This document shows, piece after piece, positions 16,608 through 25,083 of a DNA stretch of 64,000 nucleotides (its first letter is position 1; each line of letters begins with the position of its first letter). Origin of the DNA: Nostocoides_A vanveenii (GTDB lineage: Bacteria; Actinomycetota; Actinomycetes; Actinomycetales; Dermatophilaceae); NCBI RefSeq assembly GCF_039531165.1, contig NZ_BAAAPN010000059.1, positions 73,979 to 137,978 on the forward strand, in the 5' to 3' direction. The notes beneath the pieces are model-generated. The model saw only the letters and a program-made list of their open reading frames with translations. It did not search any database and had not been told where the DNA came from. A program made the position numbers and the translations under genes.

Positions 16608-18457
16608 CGCTCGGCTCCCTCCGCCGGGGCGCCGAGTCTGTCGAGGAGTCCGCTCAAGAACGCGACGACATCCATGCCGTCGTAGATCTCGCCGTCCACG
16701 TCTGTCTCCCCCAACTCCCGCCGCGCGCGGCCGGCGACATAGATCGTCTCGGTGCCGGCCGCGCGAAGGGCGGCGACCGCGTCGGCCGCGCCGGCGGCAT
16801 ACCCCTTGGGCGAACTCGCCAACACCACCGGTCCCGTATGCCGTGCCTCCCCCACCGCGGTTCCCGCGCCTTCGACGGTGGTCGCGACGATTCCGCCAGC
16901 CGCGAGCAGATTGGTCACGAACATCTCCCGTGCCCCGAAGTCGCGACGGCTGCCCAGCGCGACGACAGTGACCGCGGGCGGGGAGCCGTGCTGGGCGGCA
17001 TACGCCGAAGCCCGGTCGCGCAAGACCTCCCACACCTGCGAATCCCGGTGCGGCGCAAGGCCACCAGCGGGCGCCGAGACCCGGGTGCGACGTGTCAGGG
17101 CAGTCTCCCCCGTGAGCGGGAACATGCTGACACCGGTCAACGGCTCGCGCCGGTTGGCGATGCGCGCCGCCTCCTCGTCGCGGGTCGCGGCGATGCGGGC
17201 AGCGACGATGCCCTCGGCGATGGCCCGCGGCATACCGCCCGCGGCCTCAATCTCCTGGAAGGCCGTCCAGGCGGCGGCGGCGAGTTCGTCGGTCAGCGCC
17301 TCGACATACCAGGAGCCGCCGGCGGGGTCGGTGACCCGCCCGACATTGGCCTCGTCGGCGAGGACGATCTGGGTGTTGCGGGCTAGGCGGCGCGAGAACT
17401 TCTCGGGCAGCCCGGCGACGGTGTCATAGGGCAGGACCGTGATGGCGTTCGCCCCCCCGACCGACGCCCCGAAGGTCGCGAGCGTCGAGCGCAGGACGTT
17501 GACCCACGGATCGTCGCGGGTGAACATCCGCAGCGCGGTGACCGCATGCGTGCGCGCGCCGCGGTCGGGCCCGGGCACCCCACACAGCTCGCCCACGCGC
17601 GCCCACACCCGGCGCAGAGCCCGCAACGCAGCCGTCGTGAGGAACTGATCGGCGGTGGCCGAGACACGAAACTCGATGTGCCTGAACGCATCCGCAGCTC
17701 CGACGCCGTCCGTCTCGAGCCGCCGCAGATAGGCGACGCCGGTGGCCACGGCATACGCGATCTCGTCGACGGCGCTCGCACCGGCGTCGCGGTAGACGCG
17801 CGAGTCGACGGTGATCGCTCGGACGCTGTCCACCCTCGCGGCCTTCGCGACATAGCCCGCGAGCCCGCCGAGGTCGGCGGCCGCACCCGTGCGCGCAGCG
17901 GCGCTGATCGGGTCGAGTCCGAGGTTGCCGCCGGCGCCGTTGGCACCACTGAGCACCACGAGGAGTGAATCCGCTGCTTCGGCTTGGTCGGTCACCGAGG
18001 ACACCACGACAGGAGCGAGATCCAAACGGACGTCGGCGAGCGCCTCCGCGAGGTCACCGGCGGCCAACCCGTCGGCACCGATATGGACCCAGACCGAGGT
18101 GACGCCGTGTTCGAGATCGTCGAGGATCGCCGCGCGGGTGAGCGCCACGTCCGGGTCGTCATGCAGCTGGCGCACGTCCCACGGCATGCCGACCGGGCGC
18201 AACTCGCGGCCGCGCGTGAAGGGCATCTGCCCAGGCATACCGAGGGCAGGGGAGTCGTCGGGCGCGAGATAGAGGGGATTGATCACGACCCCACCCGGCA
18301 CCTTGCTCCGCAGGCTTTCCTCAGCCTCGGTGGGCGAGAGCTTCGCGTCCTCGCCCCTGGACTTGTTGACCACACCGGCGACGAGGTCCTGCCACGCCTG
18401 ATGCGTCTGGGGCGGGAAATCGGCGGCGAGGGACATCGCCTCGGTGGTGCCGGACAT
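16604..18457 (-). CDS. mutA: Methylmalonyl-CoA mutase small subunit
   Basis: 617 residues, homologous to the large subunit but with a degenerate cobalamin domain: the DxHxxG motif is absent, as in all small subunits. Family landmarks include RELRPVGMPWDVRQLH, VNVLRSTLATFGASVGG and PAGGSWYVEALTDELA. ATG 18457 is chosen for its AAGGAG site seven bases upstream. It is the first gene of the mutA-mutB-antitoxin-toxin-meaB unit. The gap to truA is 65 bases. Confidence 0.93.
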   Translation of the reverse strand: MSGTTEAMSLAADFPPQTHQAWQDLVAGVVNKSRGEDAKLSPTEAEESLRSKVPGGVVINPLYLAPDDSPALGMPGQMPFTRGRELRPVGMPWDVRQLHDDPDVALTRAAILDDLEHGVTSVWVHIGADGLAAGDLAEALADVRLDLAPVVVSSVTDQAEAADSLLVVLSGANGAGGNLGLDPISAAARTGAAADLGGLAGYVAKAARVDSVRAITVDSRVYRDAGASAVDEIAYAVATGVAYLRRLETDGVGAADAFRHIEFRVSATADQFLTTAALRALRRVWARVGELCGVPGPDRGARTHAVTALRMFTRDDPWVNVLRSTLATFGASVGGANAITVLPYDTVAGLPEKFSRRLARNTQIVLADEANVGRVTDPAGGSWYVEALTDELAAAAWTAFQEIEAAGGMPRAIAEGIVAARIAATRDEEAARIANRREPLTGVSMFPLTGETALTRRTRVSAPAGGLAPHRDSQVWEVLRDRASAYAAQHGSPPAVTVVALGSRRDFGAREMFVTNLLAAGGIVATTVEGAGTAVGEARHTGPVVLASSPKGYAAGAADAVAALRAAGTETIYVAGRARRELGETDVDGEIYDGMDVVAFLSGLLDRLGAPAEGAER

Positions 18458-18522
18458 ACGTGCGCTCCTTGGGTAGGGGCTGGAAGCGGCGCACCGGACT
18501 GGCGGTCGGGCGCCGTCGCCGA

Positions 18523-19452
18523 TCATTTCCAGCCTATCGAGGGCGGTGGTAGGCCCGGACCGCTTCCCGGGAGAGGTTGCGCACAATGGCCGCCCTCACG
18601 CGCCGGGCGGTTGTGTGCGACCTCACCGCGGCGCGCCCGCGCTTGCTCCGCCCGTGCCCCGAGTTCCGCGTCCGGCGGATACCGCACCTCCTCGAGGCTG
18701 AGGCCGTGCGCCGGCATCACCTTCACCCGCGGATCCCGTATGCCGGCGCGCAGCACCTGTGCAGGGAAGCTCACGTCCACACGCCCGAGCCCCACCGGGA
18801 CGACCGCGCCGACCAATGCGCGGACCATCGAGTGGCAGAAAGCGTCTGCCTCGACGGTGGCGACCAGCGTCTGGTCTGCGTCGCGTTCCCAGGAGTATGC
18901 CAGCAGCGTCCGGATCGTGCTCGCCCCCTCGCGCCGCTTGCAGAAGGCCGCGAAATCGTTCAGCCCCAAGAGTGTTCGGGCGGCCGCATCCATGGCGGCC
19001 GCATCCAGGCGGTCGGCCGCGACGACGGTGTCGTGCCGGCGCAGTGGGTCGAGCGTGGCCTGGTCGTCGCAGACTCGGTAGGCATAACGCCGCGCCGTCG
19101 CCGAGAAGCGCGCGTCGAAGCCGTCGGCAGCGACAGCTACCCGGTGCACGACGACATCCGGCGGCAGCACGGCATTGAGCCGATCCACCGCCGCCCGCTC
19201 GGGTGAGCGGTCACTGCGGCCAGGAAGCGCGGCATACGGGCCGTCGGAGATGTCGGCATGCGCGACCTGCCCGCGCGCGTGCACCCCGGCATCGGTGCGG
19301 CCGGCGACAACCAGCCGCACCGGTTCGGACACCCGCAGGATGGTGGTCAAGGCTGCGGCGAGTTCCCCCTCCACCGTGCGTTGCCCGGGCTGGGCGGCCC
19401 ACCCGGAGAAGGCGGTGCCGTCATACGCGAGGTCGATCCGCAGGCGAGGCAC
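18523..19452 (-). CDS. truA: tRNA pseudouridine(38-40) synthase TruA
   Basis: 309 residues. The catalytic block VVAGRTDAGVHARGQVAH (Asp at D54) and LAYDGTAFSGWAAQPGQRTV near the N-terminus are diagnostic, and FCHSMVRALVG closes the active site. It makes pseudouridine in the tRNA anticodon stem-loop. In actinobacteria truA usually follows rplQ; here a plus-strand DUF2087 gene sits between them. A Pro/Gly/Arg-rich tail of about 40 residues extends past the family core. Confidence 0.93.
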   Translation of the reverse strand: MPRLRIDLAYDGTAFSGWAAQPGQRTVEGELAAALTTILRVSEPVRLVVAGRTDAGVHARGQVAHADISDGPYAALPGRSDRSPERAAVDRLNAVLPPDVVVHRVAVAADGFDARFSATARRYAYRVCDDQATLDPLRRHDTVVAADRLDAAAMDAAARTLLGLNDFAAFCKRREGASTIRTLLAYSWERDADQTLVATVEADAFCHSMVRALVGAVVPVGLGRVDVSFPAQVLRAGIRDPRVKVMPAHGLSLEEVRYPPDAELGARAEQARARRGEVAHNRPAREGGHCAQPLPGSGPGLPPPSIGWK

Positions 19453-19534
19453 CTCGGCAGCCTAATGTCCGCCACCGACAGCAGACACTCGAAAACCACC
19501 TGCGCGCGCAGCGAGTCCGGATGAGGATGGAGTC

Positions 19535-19837
19535 ATGGACCGACCCCTTTTGGCCGATGCTCTCAAGCACCGCGACGTCGTGCTGCGGGCCTTCGTCGGC
19601 GCCGACGGCCGCCTCTCAAGCATCCCGACCAAGCTGATCAAGCGTCTCGTCGTCCTCGACTTCGTGGCCCAGGATTTCGAGATCGGGCGTACCTATCCCG
19701 AGGCCGACGTCAATGCGATCCTCAAGCGCCGGCACGACGACCACGCCGCGCTGCGCCGTTACCTGGTCGAGCAGGAGTTCATGGGGCGCCGGGACGGCCA
19801 CTACTGGCGCTCGGGCGGGACCGTATCCGAGGACTGA
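19535..19837 (+). CDS. DUF2087 domain protein
   Basis: 100 residues. The pattern LSSIPTKLIKRLVVLDFVAQ, then GRTYPEADVNAILKRRHDDHAALRRYLVE and RRDGHYWRSG matches the DUF2087 winged-helix-like domain, which also occurs fused to ArsR-type regulators. No metal-binding or catalytic residues are evident, so a DNA-binding or regulatory role is plausible but unproven. It is transcribed against rplQ and shares its bidirectional terminator. Confidence 0.75.
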   Translation: MDRPLLADALKHRDVVLRAFVGADGRLSSIPTKLIKRLVVLDFVAQDFEIGRTYPEADVNAILKRRHDDHAALRRYLVEQEFMGRRDGHYWRSGGTVSED

Positions 19838-19876
19838 CCCGACGCCGCGCGCATGCGGGTCGCGCCAGGACAGAAA

Positions 19877-19908
19877 ACGGCCCCGCGGGAGCACTCCCGC
19901 GGGGCCGT
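19877..19908. terminator. Strong bidirectional hairpin terminator
   Basis: A perfect 14-bp stem (ACGGCCCCGCGGGA and its complement) with a GCAC loop lies between the convergent DUF2087 and rplQ genes. There is an A-run before it, which gives a short U-tract for the minus-strand ribosomal transcript. Confidence 0.9.
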
Positions 19909-19927
19909 CGACGTATGCCGGCGTGGC

Positions 19928-21208
19928 TCAGGCCTCGTCGACCTGCTGCTTCGCAGCGCCACCGGCCGGCTTGAAGCCGGCCTTCTCGGCGGACTCGGCA
20001 GAGTCGAACCAGACCTCGGCCTCAGTGGCGTCGTACCACCGCGAGCCGGGGACGTGGAAGAGCATGGAGTCCTTGTTGCCCTTGACGTCGTGGCCGGCCG
20101 GAGCGGAGCCATCGGCGGCCGGCTCGGCCGAACCCTTGCCATACTCCGCCTCGACGAAGGCGACCGGCTCAGCGGCCGCCTTGCGCGAGCCAGCCTTGCG
20201 GAAGCCCGCGGCCTCGGCGTCGGCAGCCGACTTGAACCAGAACTCCGCCTCGGTGGCGTCGTACCACTGGCCATCCGGCTCGTGGTAGAGGCCGCTGTCG
20301 GCGTTGCCTTTGACGGTGTAGCCCGCCGGGGCAGAGCCGTCTGCGTTCGGGGCGGCAGCGCCGGCCGGCAACTCGGCCGCAGCCGGAGCGGCGGCGTCGG
20401 CGGCAACGTCGGCCGCAGCCGGAGCGGCGGCGTCGACAGCCGGGGCGTCGGCAGCACCGCTCAACCCGGCGGCCTTGGTGGCAGCAACCGGCTCGGAGGA
20501 GGTCAGGTCCGCGGCCTCCGCAGAGGCACCAGCGGCCGCGACGTCGGTCTCGGTGCCCTCGACGGCGGCGATCTCGTCAGCGACCGGGGCGACCTGAACA
20601 TCCGCGGTCGCGGCGTCCTGGACATCGGCAGCACTGGCCGAGCGCACGTCGTCGGCGCTGGCCGAGGCGAGCACGGCGGCGTCATCCGCGGCGGCGCCGG
20701 CGGCGTCCTCGATTTCGGCGACGGGAGCGTCGGCCACCGGGGCCTCCGCGACGGGGGCTGCCGCCTTGTCCGCCTTGGCCTTGTCCTTGGCGGAGCGCTT
20801 GGTGGCGCCCTCGGCTTCGGCGACGACGGCCTTCTTCGGCTTGGCCGAGACGGGCTCACGCACGAGCTCGATCACGGCCATGGGGGCGTTGTCGCCCTTG
20901 CGCGCGGCGATCTTGGTGATGCGGGTGTAGCCACCCGGACGCTCGGCCATATCGGGCGCGATCTCGACGAAGAGGCGGTGGACGACGCCCTTGTCCTTGA
21001 GCGTCGCGATGACGCGGCGGCGGGCGTGCAGGTCACCGCGCTTGGCGAAAGTCACCATGCGCTCGGCGAGCGGGCGCATGCGCTTGGCCTTGGCCTCGGT
21101 GGTCGTGATCGAGTCGTGCTCGAAGAGCGCCGTGACGAGGTTGGCGAGAATCAGCCGCTCGTGAGCGGGACCGCCTCCGAGGCGGGGACCCTTCGTGGGG
21201 GCAGGCAT
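19928..21208 (-). CDS. rplQ: Ribosomal protein bL17 with long C-terminal extension
   Basis: 426 residues against about 120-200 in most bacteria. Residues 1-120 are a normal bL17 core (GPRLGGGPAHERLILANL, then YTRITKIAARKGDNAPMAV). Next comes about 170 residues of Ala/Asp/Glu/Val-rich low complexity. Two homologous repeats follow at about 292-340 and 368-416, each of the form VKGN-DS-hh-H-P---WYDATEAE-WF, resembling the actinobacterial sunset domain. The core sits at the ribosomal exit-tunnel side; the repeats are probably surface exposed and of unknown role. It is the last ribosomal gene of the alpha operon and ends 20 bases before the terminator. Confidence 0.9.
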   Translation of the reverse strand: MPAPTKGPRLGGGPAHERLILANLVTALFEHDSITTTEAKAKRMRPLAERMVTFAKRGDLHARRRVIATLKDKGVVHRLFVEIAPDMAERPGGYTRITKIAARKGDNAPMAVIELVREPVSAKPKKAVVAEAEGATKRSAKDKAKADKAAAPVAEAPVADAPVAEIEDAAGAAADDAAVLASASADDVRSASAADVQDAATADVQVAPVADEIAAVEGTETDVAAAGASAEAADLTSSEPVAATKAAGLSGAADAPAVDAAAPAAADVAADAAAPAAAELPAGAAAPNADGSAPAGYTVKGNADSGLYHEPDGQWYDATEAEFWFKSAADAEAAGFRKAGSRKAAAEPVAFVEAEYGKGSAEPAADGSAPAGHDVKGNKDSMLFHVPGSRWYDATEAEVWFDSAESAEKAGFKPAGGAAKQQVDEA

Positions 21209-21244
21209 GTCATTTCTCCTAATGCAAGAGGTCTAGAGATCGTC

Positions 21245-21320
21245 GGGGTCCCCGCGAAGTAGCGCAGCTGGGTCCCACGGTCTGCGTGGGCGGAACGAGC
21301 GTAGAACTTCGTGGGGTGTC
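21245..21320 (-). repeat. 76-bp structured repeat, copy A (3' of rpoA)
   Basis: It begins at the base after the rpoA stop codon. Outer arms CCCCGCGAAGT and ACTTCGTGGGG can pair, enclosing an inner hairpin CCCACG-gtctg-CGTGGG. A second copy with about 88 percent identity by eye lies at 50301-50374, just after map. It may be a transcript-end or attenuator element, or a small dispersed repeat. Confidence 0.85.
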
Positions 21321-22370
21321 TCAGAGCTGCTCGTCTTCGGCGAAGGACAGATCGTCGTCCTCGTCGAAGGCGTCGTAGCCGGCGTCGAGGGACGACGGGT
21401 CGAATCCGGGCGGGCTGTCCTTGAGGCCAAGGCCCATCGAGTGCAGCTTCGCCTTGACCTCGTCGATCGACTTGGTGCCGAAGTTGCGGATGTCGAGCAG
21501 GTCCGCCTCGCTGCGCCCGACGAGCTCACCCACGGTGTGGATGCCCTCACGCTTGAGGCAGTTGTAGGAGCGAACGGTCAGGTCGAGGTCCTCGATCGGC
21601 AGCGCCAGGTCGGCGGCCAGGGCGGCATCGGTCGGCGAGGGGCCCATGTCGATGCCCTCGGCCTCGACGTTGAGCTCGCGGGCCAGGCCGAACAGCTCGA
21701 CCAGAGTCTTGCCGGCGGAGGCCATGGCGTCGCTCGGGGCCATCGAGTTCTTGGTCTCGACGTCGACGATCAGCTTGTCGAAGTCGGTGCGCTGCTCGAC
21801 ACGGGTGGCCTCGACCTTGTAGGTCACGGCGAGGACCGGGCTGTAGATCGAGTCGACCGGGATGCGGCCGATCTCCTGGTCGCCGGCCTTGTTCTGCTGC
21901 GCCGAGACGTAGCCGCGGCCGCGCTCGACGATCAGCTCCATCTCGAGCTTGCCCTTGTCATTCAGGGTCGCGATGTGCAGGTCGGGGTTGTGGATCTCGA
22001 CGCCGGCCGGCGGGGCGATGTCGGCAGCCGTGACGGCGCCGGCGCCCTGCTTGCGCAGGTACATCACGACCGGCTCGTCCTCTTCGGAGGAGACGACCAG
22101 GCCCTTGATGTTGAGGATGATCTCGGTGACATCCTCCTTGACCCCGGGGACGGTGGAGAACTCGTGCAGCACGCCGTCGATGCGGATGCTGGTGACCGAG
22201 GCTCCGGGGATGCTCGACAGGAGCGTGCGGCGCAGGGAGTTGCCGAGGGTGTAGCCGAATCCGGGCTCGAGTGGCTCGATGACGAACCGGCTCCGGTTGT
22301 CGGCGACGACCTCCTCGGTCAGGACGGGACGCTGTGCGATCAGCACTGTTTTCTTCTTTCCCGACGGCAC
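21321..22370 (-). CDS. rpoA: RNA polymerase alpha subunit
   Basis: 349 residues. The N-terminal dimerisation domain reads EPLEPGFGYTLGNSLRRTLL. The C-terminal helix-hairpin-helix domain reads LTVRSYNCLKREGIHTVGEL and FGTKSIDEVKAKL, the DNA UP-element and activator contact. The acidic tail (DAFDEDDDLSFAEDEQL) is typical of actinobacteria. It is the alpha-operon gene between rpsD and rplQ. Flanking gaps hold a 22-bp-arm hairpin upstream and the structured repeat downstream. Confidence 0.97.
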   Translation of the reverse strand: MPSGKKKTVLIAQRPVLTEEVVADNRSRFVIEPLEPGFGYTLGNSLRRTLLSSIPGASVTSIRIDGVLHEFSTVPGVKEDVTEIILNIKGLVVSSEEDEPVVMYLRKQGAGAVTAADIAPPAGVEIHNPDLHIATLNDKGKLEMELIVERGRGYVSAQQNKAGDQEIGRIPVDSIYSPVLAVTYKVEATRVEQRTDFDKLIVDVETKNSMAPSDAMASAGKTLVELFGLARELNVEAEGIDMGPSPTDAALAADLALPIEDLDLTVRSYNCLKREGIHTVGELVGRSEADLLDIRNFGTKSIDEVKAKLHSMGLGLKDSPPGFDPSSLDAGYDAFDEDDDLSFAEDEQL

Positions 22371-22441
22371 CCGCTATTTGATGCCGACGTATGCCGCGGT
22401 CTCCCGCGGCCAGGCACGTCACCTCTGTCTGCGACGTACCG

Positions 22442-22487
22442 AACCCTTGTGCCGCACTGCCGCGAGCGGCACTGCGGCACAAGGGTT
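22442..22487 (-). other. Very long inverted repeat between rpsD and rpoA
   Basis: 22-base arms (AACCCTTGTGCCGCACTGCCGC and its near-complement, 21 of 22 pairing) with almost no loop start 5 bases after the rpsD stop. It is likely an RNA hairpin acting as a partial terminator, an RNase processing site or a stabiliser setting the rpsD to rpoA ratio. Confidence 0.8.
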
Positions 22488-22492
22488 TTGGA

Positions 22493-23101
22493 TCAGTTCT
22501 TGCTGTAGAGCTCGACGATCAGCTGCTCGGTGAGCTGGGTGTCGATCTGCTCGCGGACGGGCAGCTGGTGGATCAGGATCTGCAGCGTGCCGGGGACGAC
22601 CTGCATCCAGGCCGGGACCGGGCGCTCGCCGAAGGTCTCCCGCGCCAGCTGGAACGGGAAGGACTCGATCGACTGCTTGCGGATCGTGATGATGTCAAAC
22701 TGCTCGACGCGGTAGGACGGGACGTCGACGCGGTGGCCGTTGACCTCGAAGTGGCCGTGCGTGACGAGCTGACGGGCGTGCCGACGGGTCCGGGCCAGGC
22801 CGGCGCGGTAGATGACATTGTCCAGGCGCGACTCGAGGATGGTCAGCAGGTTGCTACCGGTCTTGCCGGGGCGGTTGGCTGCTTCCTCGTAGTAGCGGCG
22901 GAACTGCTTCTCCATGACGCCATAGGTGAAGCGGGCGCGCTGCTTTTCCTGGAGCTGGGTGAGGTATTCCTTCTCCTGGATCCGGCGACGGCCGTGCTGA
23001 CCCGGGGGGAAGGGACGGATCTCGAAGTTCTTGTCGCCGCCGACGAGGTCGAGCTTGTAGCGACGGGACTTCTTGGTGATGGGGCCGGTGTACCGAGCCA
23101 T
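22493..23101 (-). CDS. rpsD: Ribosomal protein uS4
   Basis: 202 residues with the S4 RNA-binding domain (SRLDNVIYRAGLARTRRHAR then LVTHGHFEVNG). It begins ARYTGPITKKSRR, as usual for actinobacterial S4. It nucleates 30S assembly and in many bacteria represses the alpha operon. The 31-base gap after rpsK holds a GAGAGTAG-like site. Confidence 0.97.
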   Translation of the reverse strand: MARYTGPITKKSRRYKLDLVGGDKNFEIRPFPPGQHGRRRIQEKEYLTQLQEKQRARFTYGVMEKQFRRYYEEAANRPGKTGSNLLTILESRLDNVIYRAGLARTRRHARQLVTHGHFEVNGHRVDVPSYRVEQFDIITIRKQSIESFPFQLARETFGERPVPAWMQVVPGTLQILIHQLPVREQIDTQLTEQLIVELYSKN

Positions 23102-23132
23102 GACTAACTACTCTCCGTTTCGGGAAGCGGGC

Positions 23133-23531
23133 TCAGACGCGGCGGCGCTTGGGCGGGCGGACACCGTTGTGCGGGCTGGGGCTGACGTCCGAGATGGCGC
23201 CGACCTCCAGGCCTGCAGCGGTGAGGGAACGGATGGCGGTCTCACGACCCGAGCCGGGGCCCTTGACGAAGACGTCGACCTTGCGCATGCCGTGCTCCAT
23301 CGCACGCCGAGCGCAGGCCTCGGCGGCCATCTGCGCGGCATACGGGGTGGACTTGCGGGAGCCCTTGAAGCCGACCTGGCCGGCAGAGGCCCACGAGATC
23401 ACGGCGCCCGAGGGGTCGGTGATCGAGATGATGGTGTTGTTGAACGTGCTCTTGATGTGGGCCTGACCCACGGCGACGTTCTTCTTGACCTTGCGACGGA
23501 CCTTCGACGTCGCGCGAGCCTTGGGAGGCAT
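23133..23531 (-). CDS. rpsK: Ribosomal protein uS11
   Basis: 132 residues, with Lys/Arg-rich start and conserved AHIKSTFNNTIISITD and KGPGSGRETAIRSLTAAGL. The C-terminus PHNGVRPPKRRRV is standard. The ATG overlaps the rpsM stop by one base (TAATG), indicating coupled translation. It forms part of the 30S platform. Confidence 0.97.
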   Translation of the reverse strand: MPPKARATSKVRRKVKKNVAVGQAHIKSTFNNTIISITDPSGAVISWASAGQVGFKGSRKSTPYAAQMAAEACARRAMEHGMRKVDVFVKGPGSGRETAIRSLTAAGLEVGAISDVSPSPHNGVRPPKRRRV

Positions 23532-23908
23532 TACTTACCAGCCTTCTTCTTACCGGCGACGGTGCGCTTGGGACCCTTGCGCGTGCGGGCGTTGGTCTTG
23601 GTGCGCTGACCGTGGACCGGCAGGCCCTTGCGGTGGCGCAGGCCCTCATACGAGCCGATCTCGACCTTGCGGCGGATGTCCGCGGCGATCTCGCGTCGCA
23701 GGTCACCCTCGATCTTGACATTGCCTTCGAGGTAGTCACGAAGGGCGACGAGCTGGTCGTCGACGAGGTCCTTGACGCGGGTGGACGGGTCGACACCCGT
23801 CGCCGCCAGCGCCTGCTGGGACGTCGTCCGACCCACACCGAAGATGTAGGTCAGGGCGACCTCGACGCGCTTGTCGCGCGGGAGGTCGACTCCAACAAGA
23901 CGTGCCAT
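23531..23908 (-). CDS. rpsM: Ribosomal protein uS13
   Basis: 125 residues from ATG 23908 (MARLVGVDLPRDKRVEVALTY). The helix-two-turn-helix core and basic tail HRKGLPVHGQRTKTNARTRK are visible. The in-frame extension upstream to 23974 has no similarity and is rejected. It contacts P-site tRNA in the 30S head. Confidence 0.96.
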   Translation of the reverse strand: MARLVGVDLPRDKRVEVALTYIFGVGRTTSQQALAATGVDPSTRVKDLVDDQLVALRDYLEGNVKIEGDLRREIAADIRRKVEIGSYEGLRHRKGLPVHGQRTKTNARTRKGPKRTVAGKKKAGK

Positions 23909-24009
23909 GTGGTGGCATTCCTTTTCTGTTCGTCCGGAGGTTTCGGGTGCAGCGCCAGTCGGGGCGTCGGTCAACGGCGGCGGATTGTCGTATGCCGGTG
24001 CGCTCCCGT

Positions 24010-24029
24010 CCGCGGCCTCCGGGCCGCGG
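24010..24029 (-). other. GC-rich hairpin in the rpmJ-rpsM gap
   Basis: A perfect 8-bp stem (CCGCGGCC-TCCG-GGCCGCGG) sits in the 217-base gap between rpmJ and rpsM. It may be a terminator or attenuator; the rest of the gap shows no ORF with coding character. Confidence 0.55.
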
Positions 24030-24125
24030 GTGACGTCCTGGCTCTCCAGGGGTCGGGTGCTGCGTTCATCATTGAGTTGTCTTGCGTCTGGTCGAGGACC
24101 CTGTGAGCAGGTGCTCGGTCGGGGA

Positions 24126-24239
24126 TCAGCCCTGGCGCTGCTTGTGGCGCAGGTTGTCGCAGATCACCATGACCCGCCCGTGACGGCGGATCACCTTGCA
24201 CTTGTCGCAGATCTTCTTGACGCTCGGCTGAACCTTCAT
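24126..24239 (-). CDS. rpmJ: Ribosomal protein bL36
   Basis: 37 residues, MKVQPSVKKICDKCKVIRRH followed by GRVMVICDNLRHKQRQG. The C-C-C-H zinc ribbon (C11, C14, C27, H32) shows the zinc-binding C+ form. Stop at 24126-24128. It lies 60 bases after infA in the conserved order. Confidence 0.96.
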   Translation of the reverse strand: MKVQPSVKKICDKCKVIRRHGRVMVICDNLRHKQRQG

Positions 24240-24299
24240 CAGTCTTTTCCGGTCGTCTCGATCGGCTGGCCCGCGGACCGGTCGGCCCGCGGGGTCTTG

Positions 24300-24521
24300 C
24301 TAGCGGTAACGGAAAACGATGCGCCCGCGGGTCAGGTCATAGGGGCTGAGCTCCACGACGACCCGGTCCTCGGGGAGGATCCGGATGTAGTGCTGGCGCA
24401 TCTTGCCCGAGATGTGGGCGAGAACCTTGTGACCGTTGGTCAACTCCACCCGGAACATTGCGTTCGGGAGAGCTTCGACGATCGTGCCCTCGACCTCGAT
24501 GACACCGTCCTTCTTGGCCAT
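24300..24521 (-). CDS. infA: Translation initiation factor IF-1
   Basis: 73 residues, MAKKDGVIEVEGTIVEALPN then GKMRQHYIRILPEDRVVVEL and SPYDLTRGRIVFRYR, a standard S1-like OB fold. ATG 24521 follows ACGGAGGAT. In related genomes map lies just upstream of infA; here map is 25.9 kb away at 50388, with the peptide cluster between. Confidence 0.97.
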   Translation of the reverse strand: MAKKDGVIEVEGTIVEALPNAMFRVELTNGHKVLAHISGKMRQHYIRILPEDRVVVELSPYDLTRGRIVFRYR

Positions 24522-25083
24522 ATCCTCCGTCAATCCATGTTGGCGACCGACCCCTCTAGGGGTGGGACCGGTCATACGAAATCGGCCCAGTGTGCAAGGC
24601 AGGGTGCGCGCGCACACGTGACCGACGCTCCAGTCTACGGGAGGATGGCGGACACCGGAAATCGCCGCCGGTCCGACGACCGAGGTCCGGCTCACCGTCG
24701 TCAACTCGTCCGTCTCGATGTCTCAGAGCCGGACGTGGTCGTCGTGGTTGGAGGGGTGTCGGGAACGTGCGCCACCCCAACAACGAGCCGGCCGTCGCCC
24801 GATATCGACTGGCCGTTCAGGGGATAGATCGAGTGAGGCAGCCCATACTCCATGTGCGTGCGGCTGCCGCGCTGTCGGCAACGCCTCGCAAGCCGCCATG
24901 CCAAAACGCTAAAACCGCTGACGACCCGGTGACAATGGCTGAATCGGCGCCCGACGAGGCGTGGATCGGTCCACTCTCGGTAGGGGAGGCACAGCGGGCG
25001 CTATACCGCGCACTTTGACTCCCCTACCGTGAGTAACTGGCAGTCGACGCCTCACGCGAGCGACAGCCCACAGCAGATCCCGG
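24522..25083. other. 562-base region upstream of infA without a supported gene
   Basis: No ORF here has family similarity. A 67-codon minus-strand reading (24701-24904) contains SGDGRLVVGVAHVP and a TTTTT linker, which could be a scrap of a beta-propeller protein like the neighbouring pseudogene. Closer to infA are TTGCAC and TATGAC spaced 15 bases (24569-24595 region), a weak promoter candidate, and a small ACCCCTCTAGGGGT palindrome near 24550. A large inverted repeat at 24978-25029 is listed separately. Confidence 0.5.
24978..25029. repeat. Inverted repeat with 11-bp perfect arms
   Basis: CGGTAGGGGAG (24978-24988) and its exact complement CTCCCCTACCG (25019-25029) flank a 30-base loop between infA and the propeller pseudogene. 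It may be a terminator for the pseudogene transcript, an operator, or a trace of a mobile element. Confidence 0.7.

Noticed and set aside
14550..16685. 711-codon plus-strand open frame opposite mutB
   Set aside because: Antisense shadow of a GC-rich gene; composition follows the reverse frame of a well-identified protein and no family is recognised.
19853..21262. 469-codon plus-strand frame opposite rplQ
   Set aside because: Gly/Arg/Val-rich mirror of the Ala-rich bL17 extension.
24701..24904. Small minus-strand protein with SGDGRLVVGVAHVP
   Set aside because: Short, with no good ribosome-binding site or family; kept only as a possible scrap of a propeller gene.
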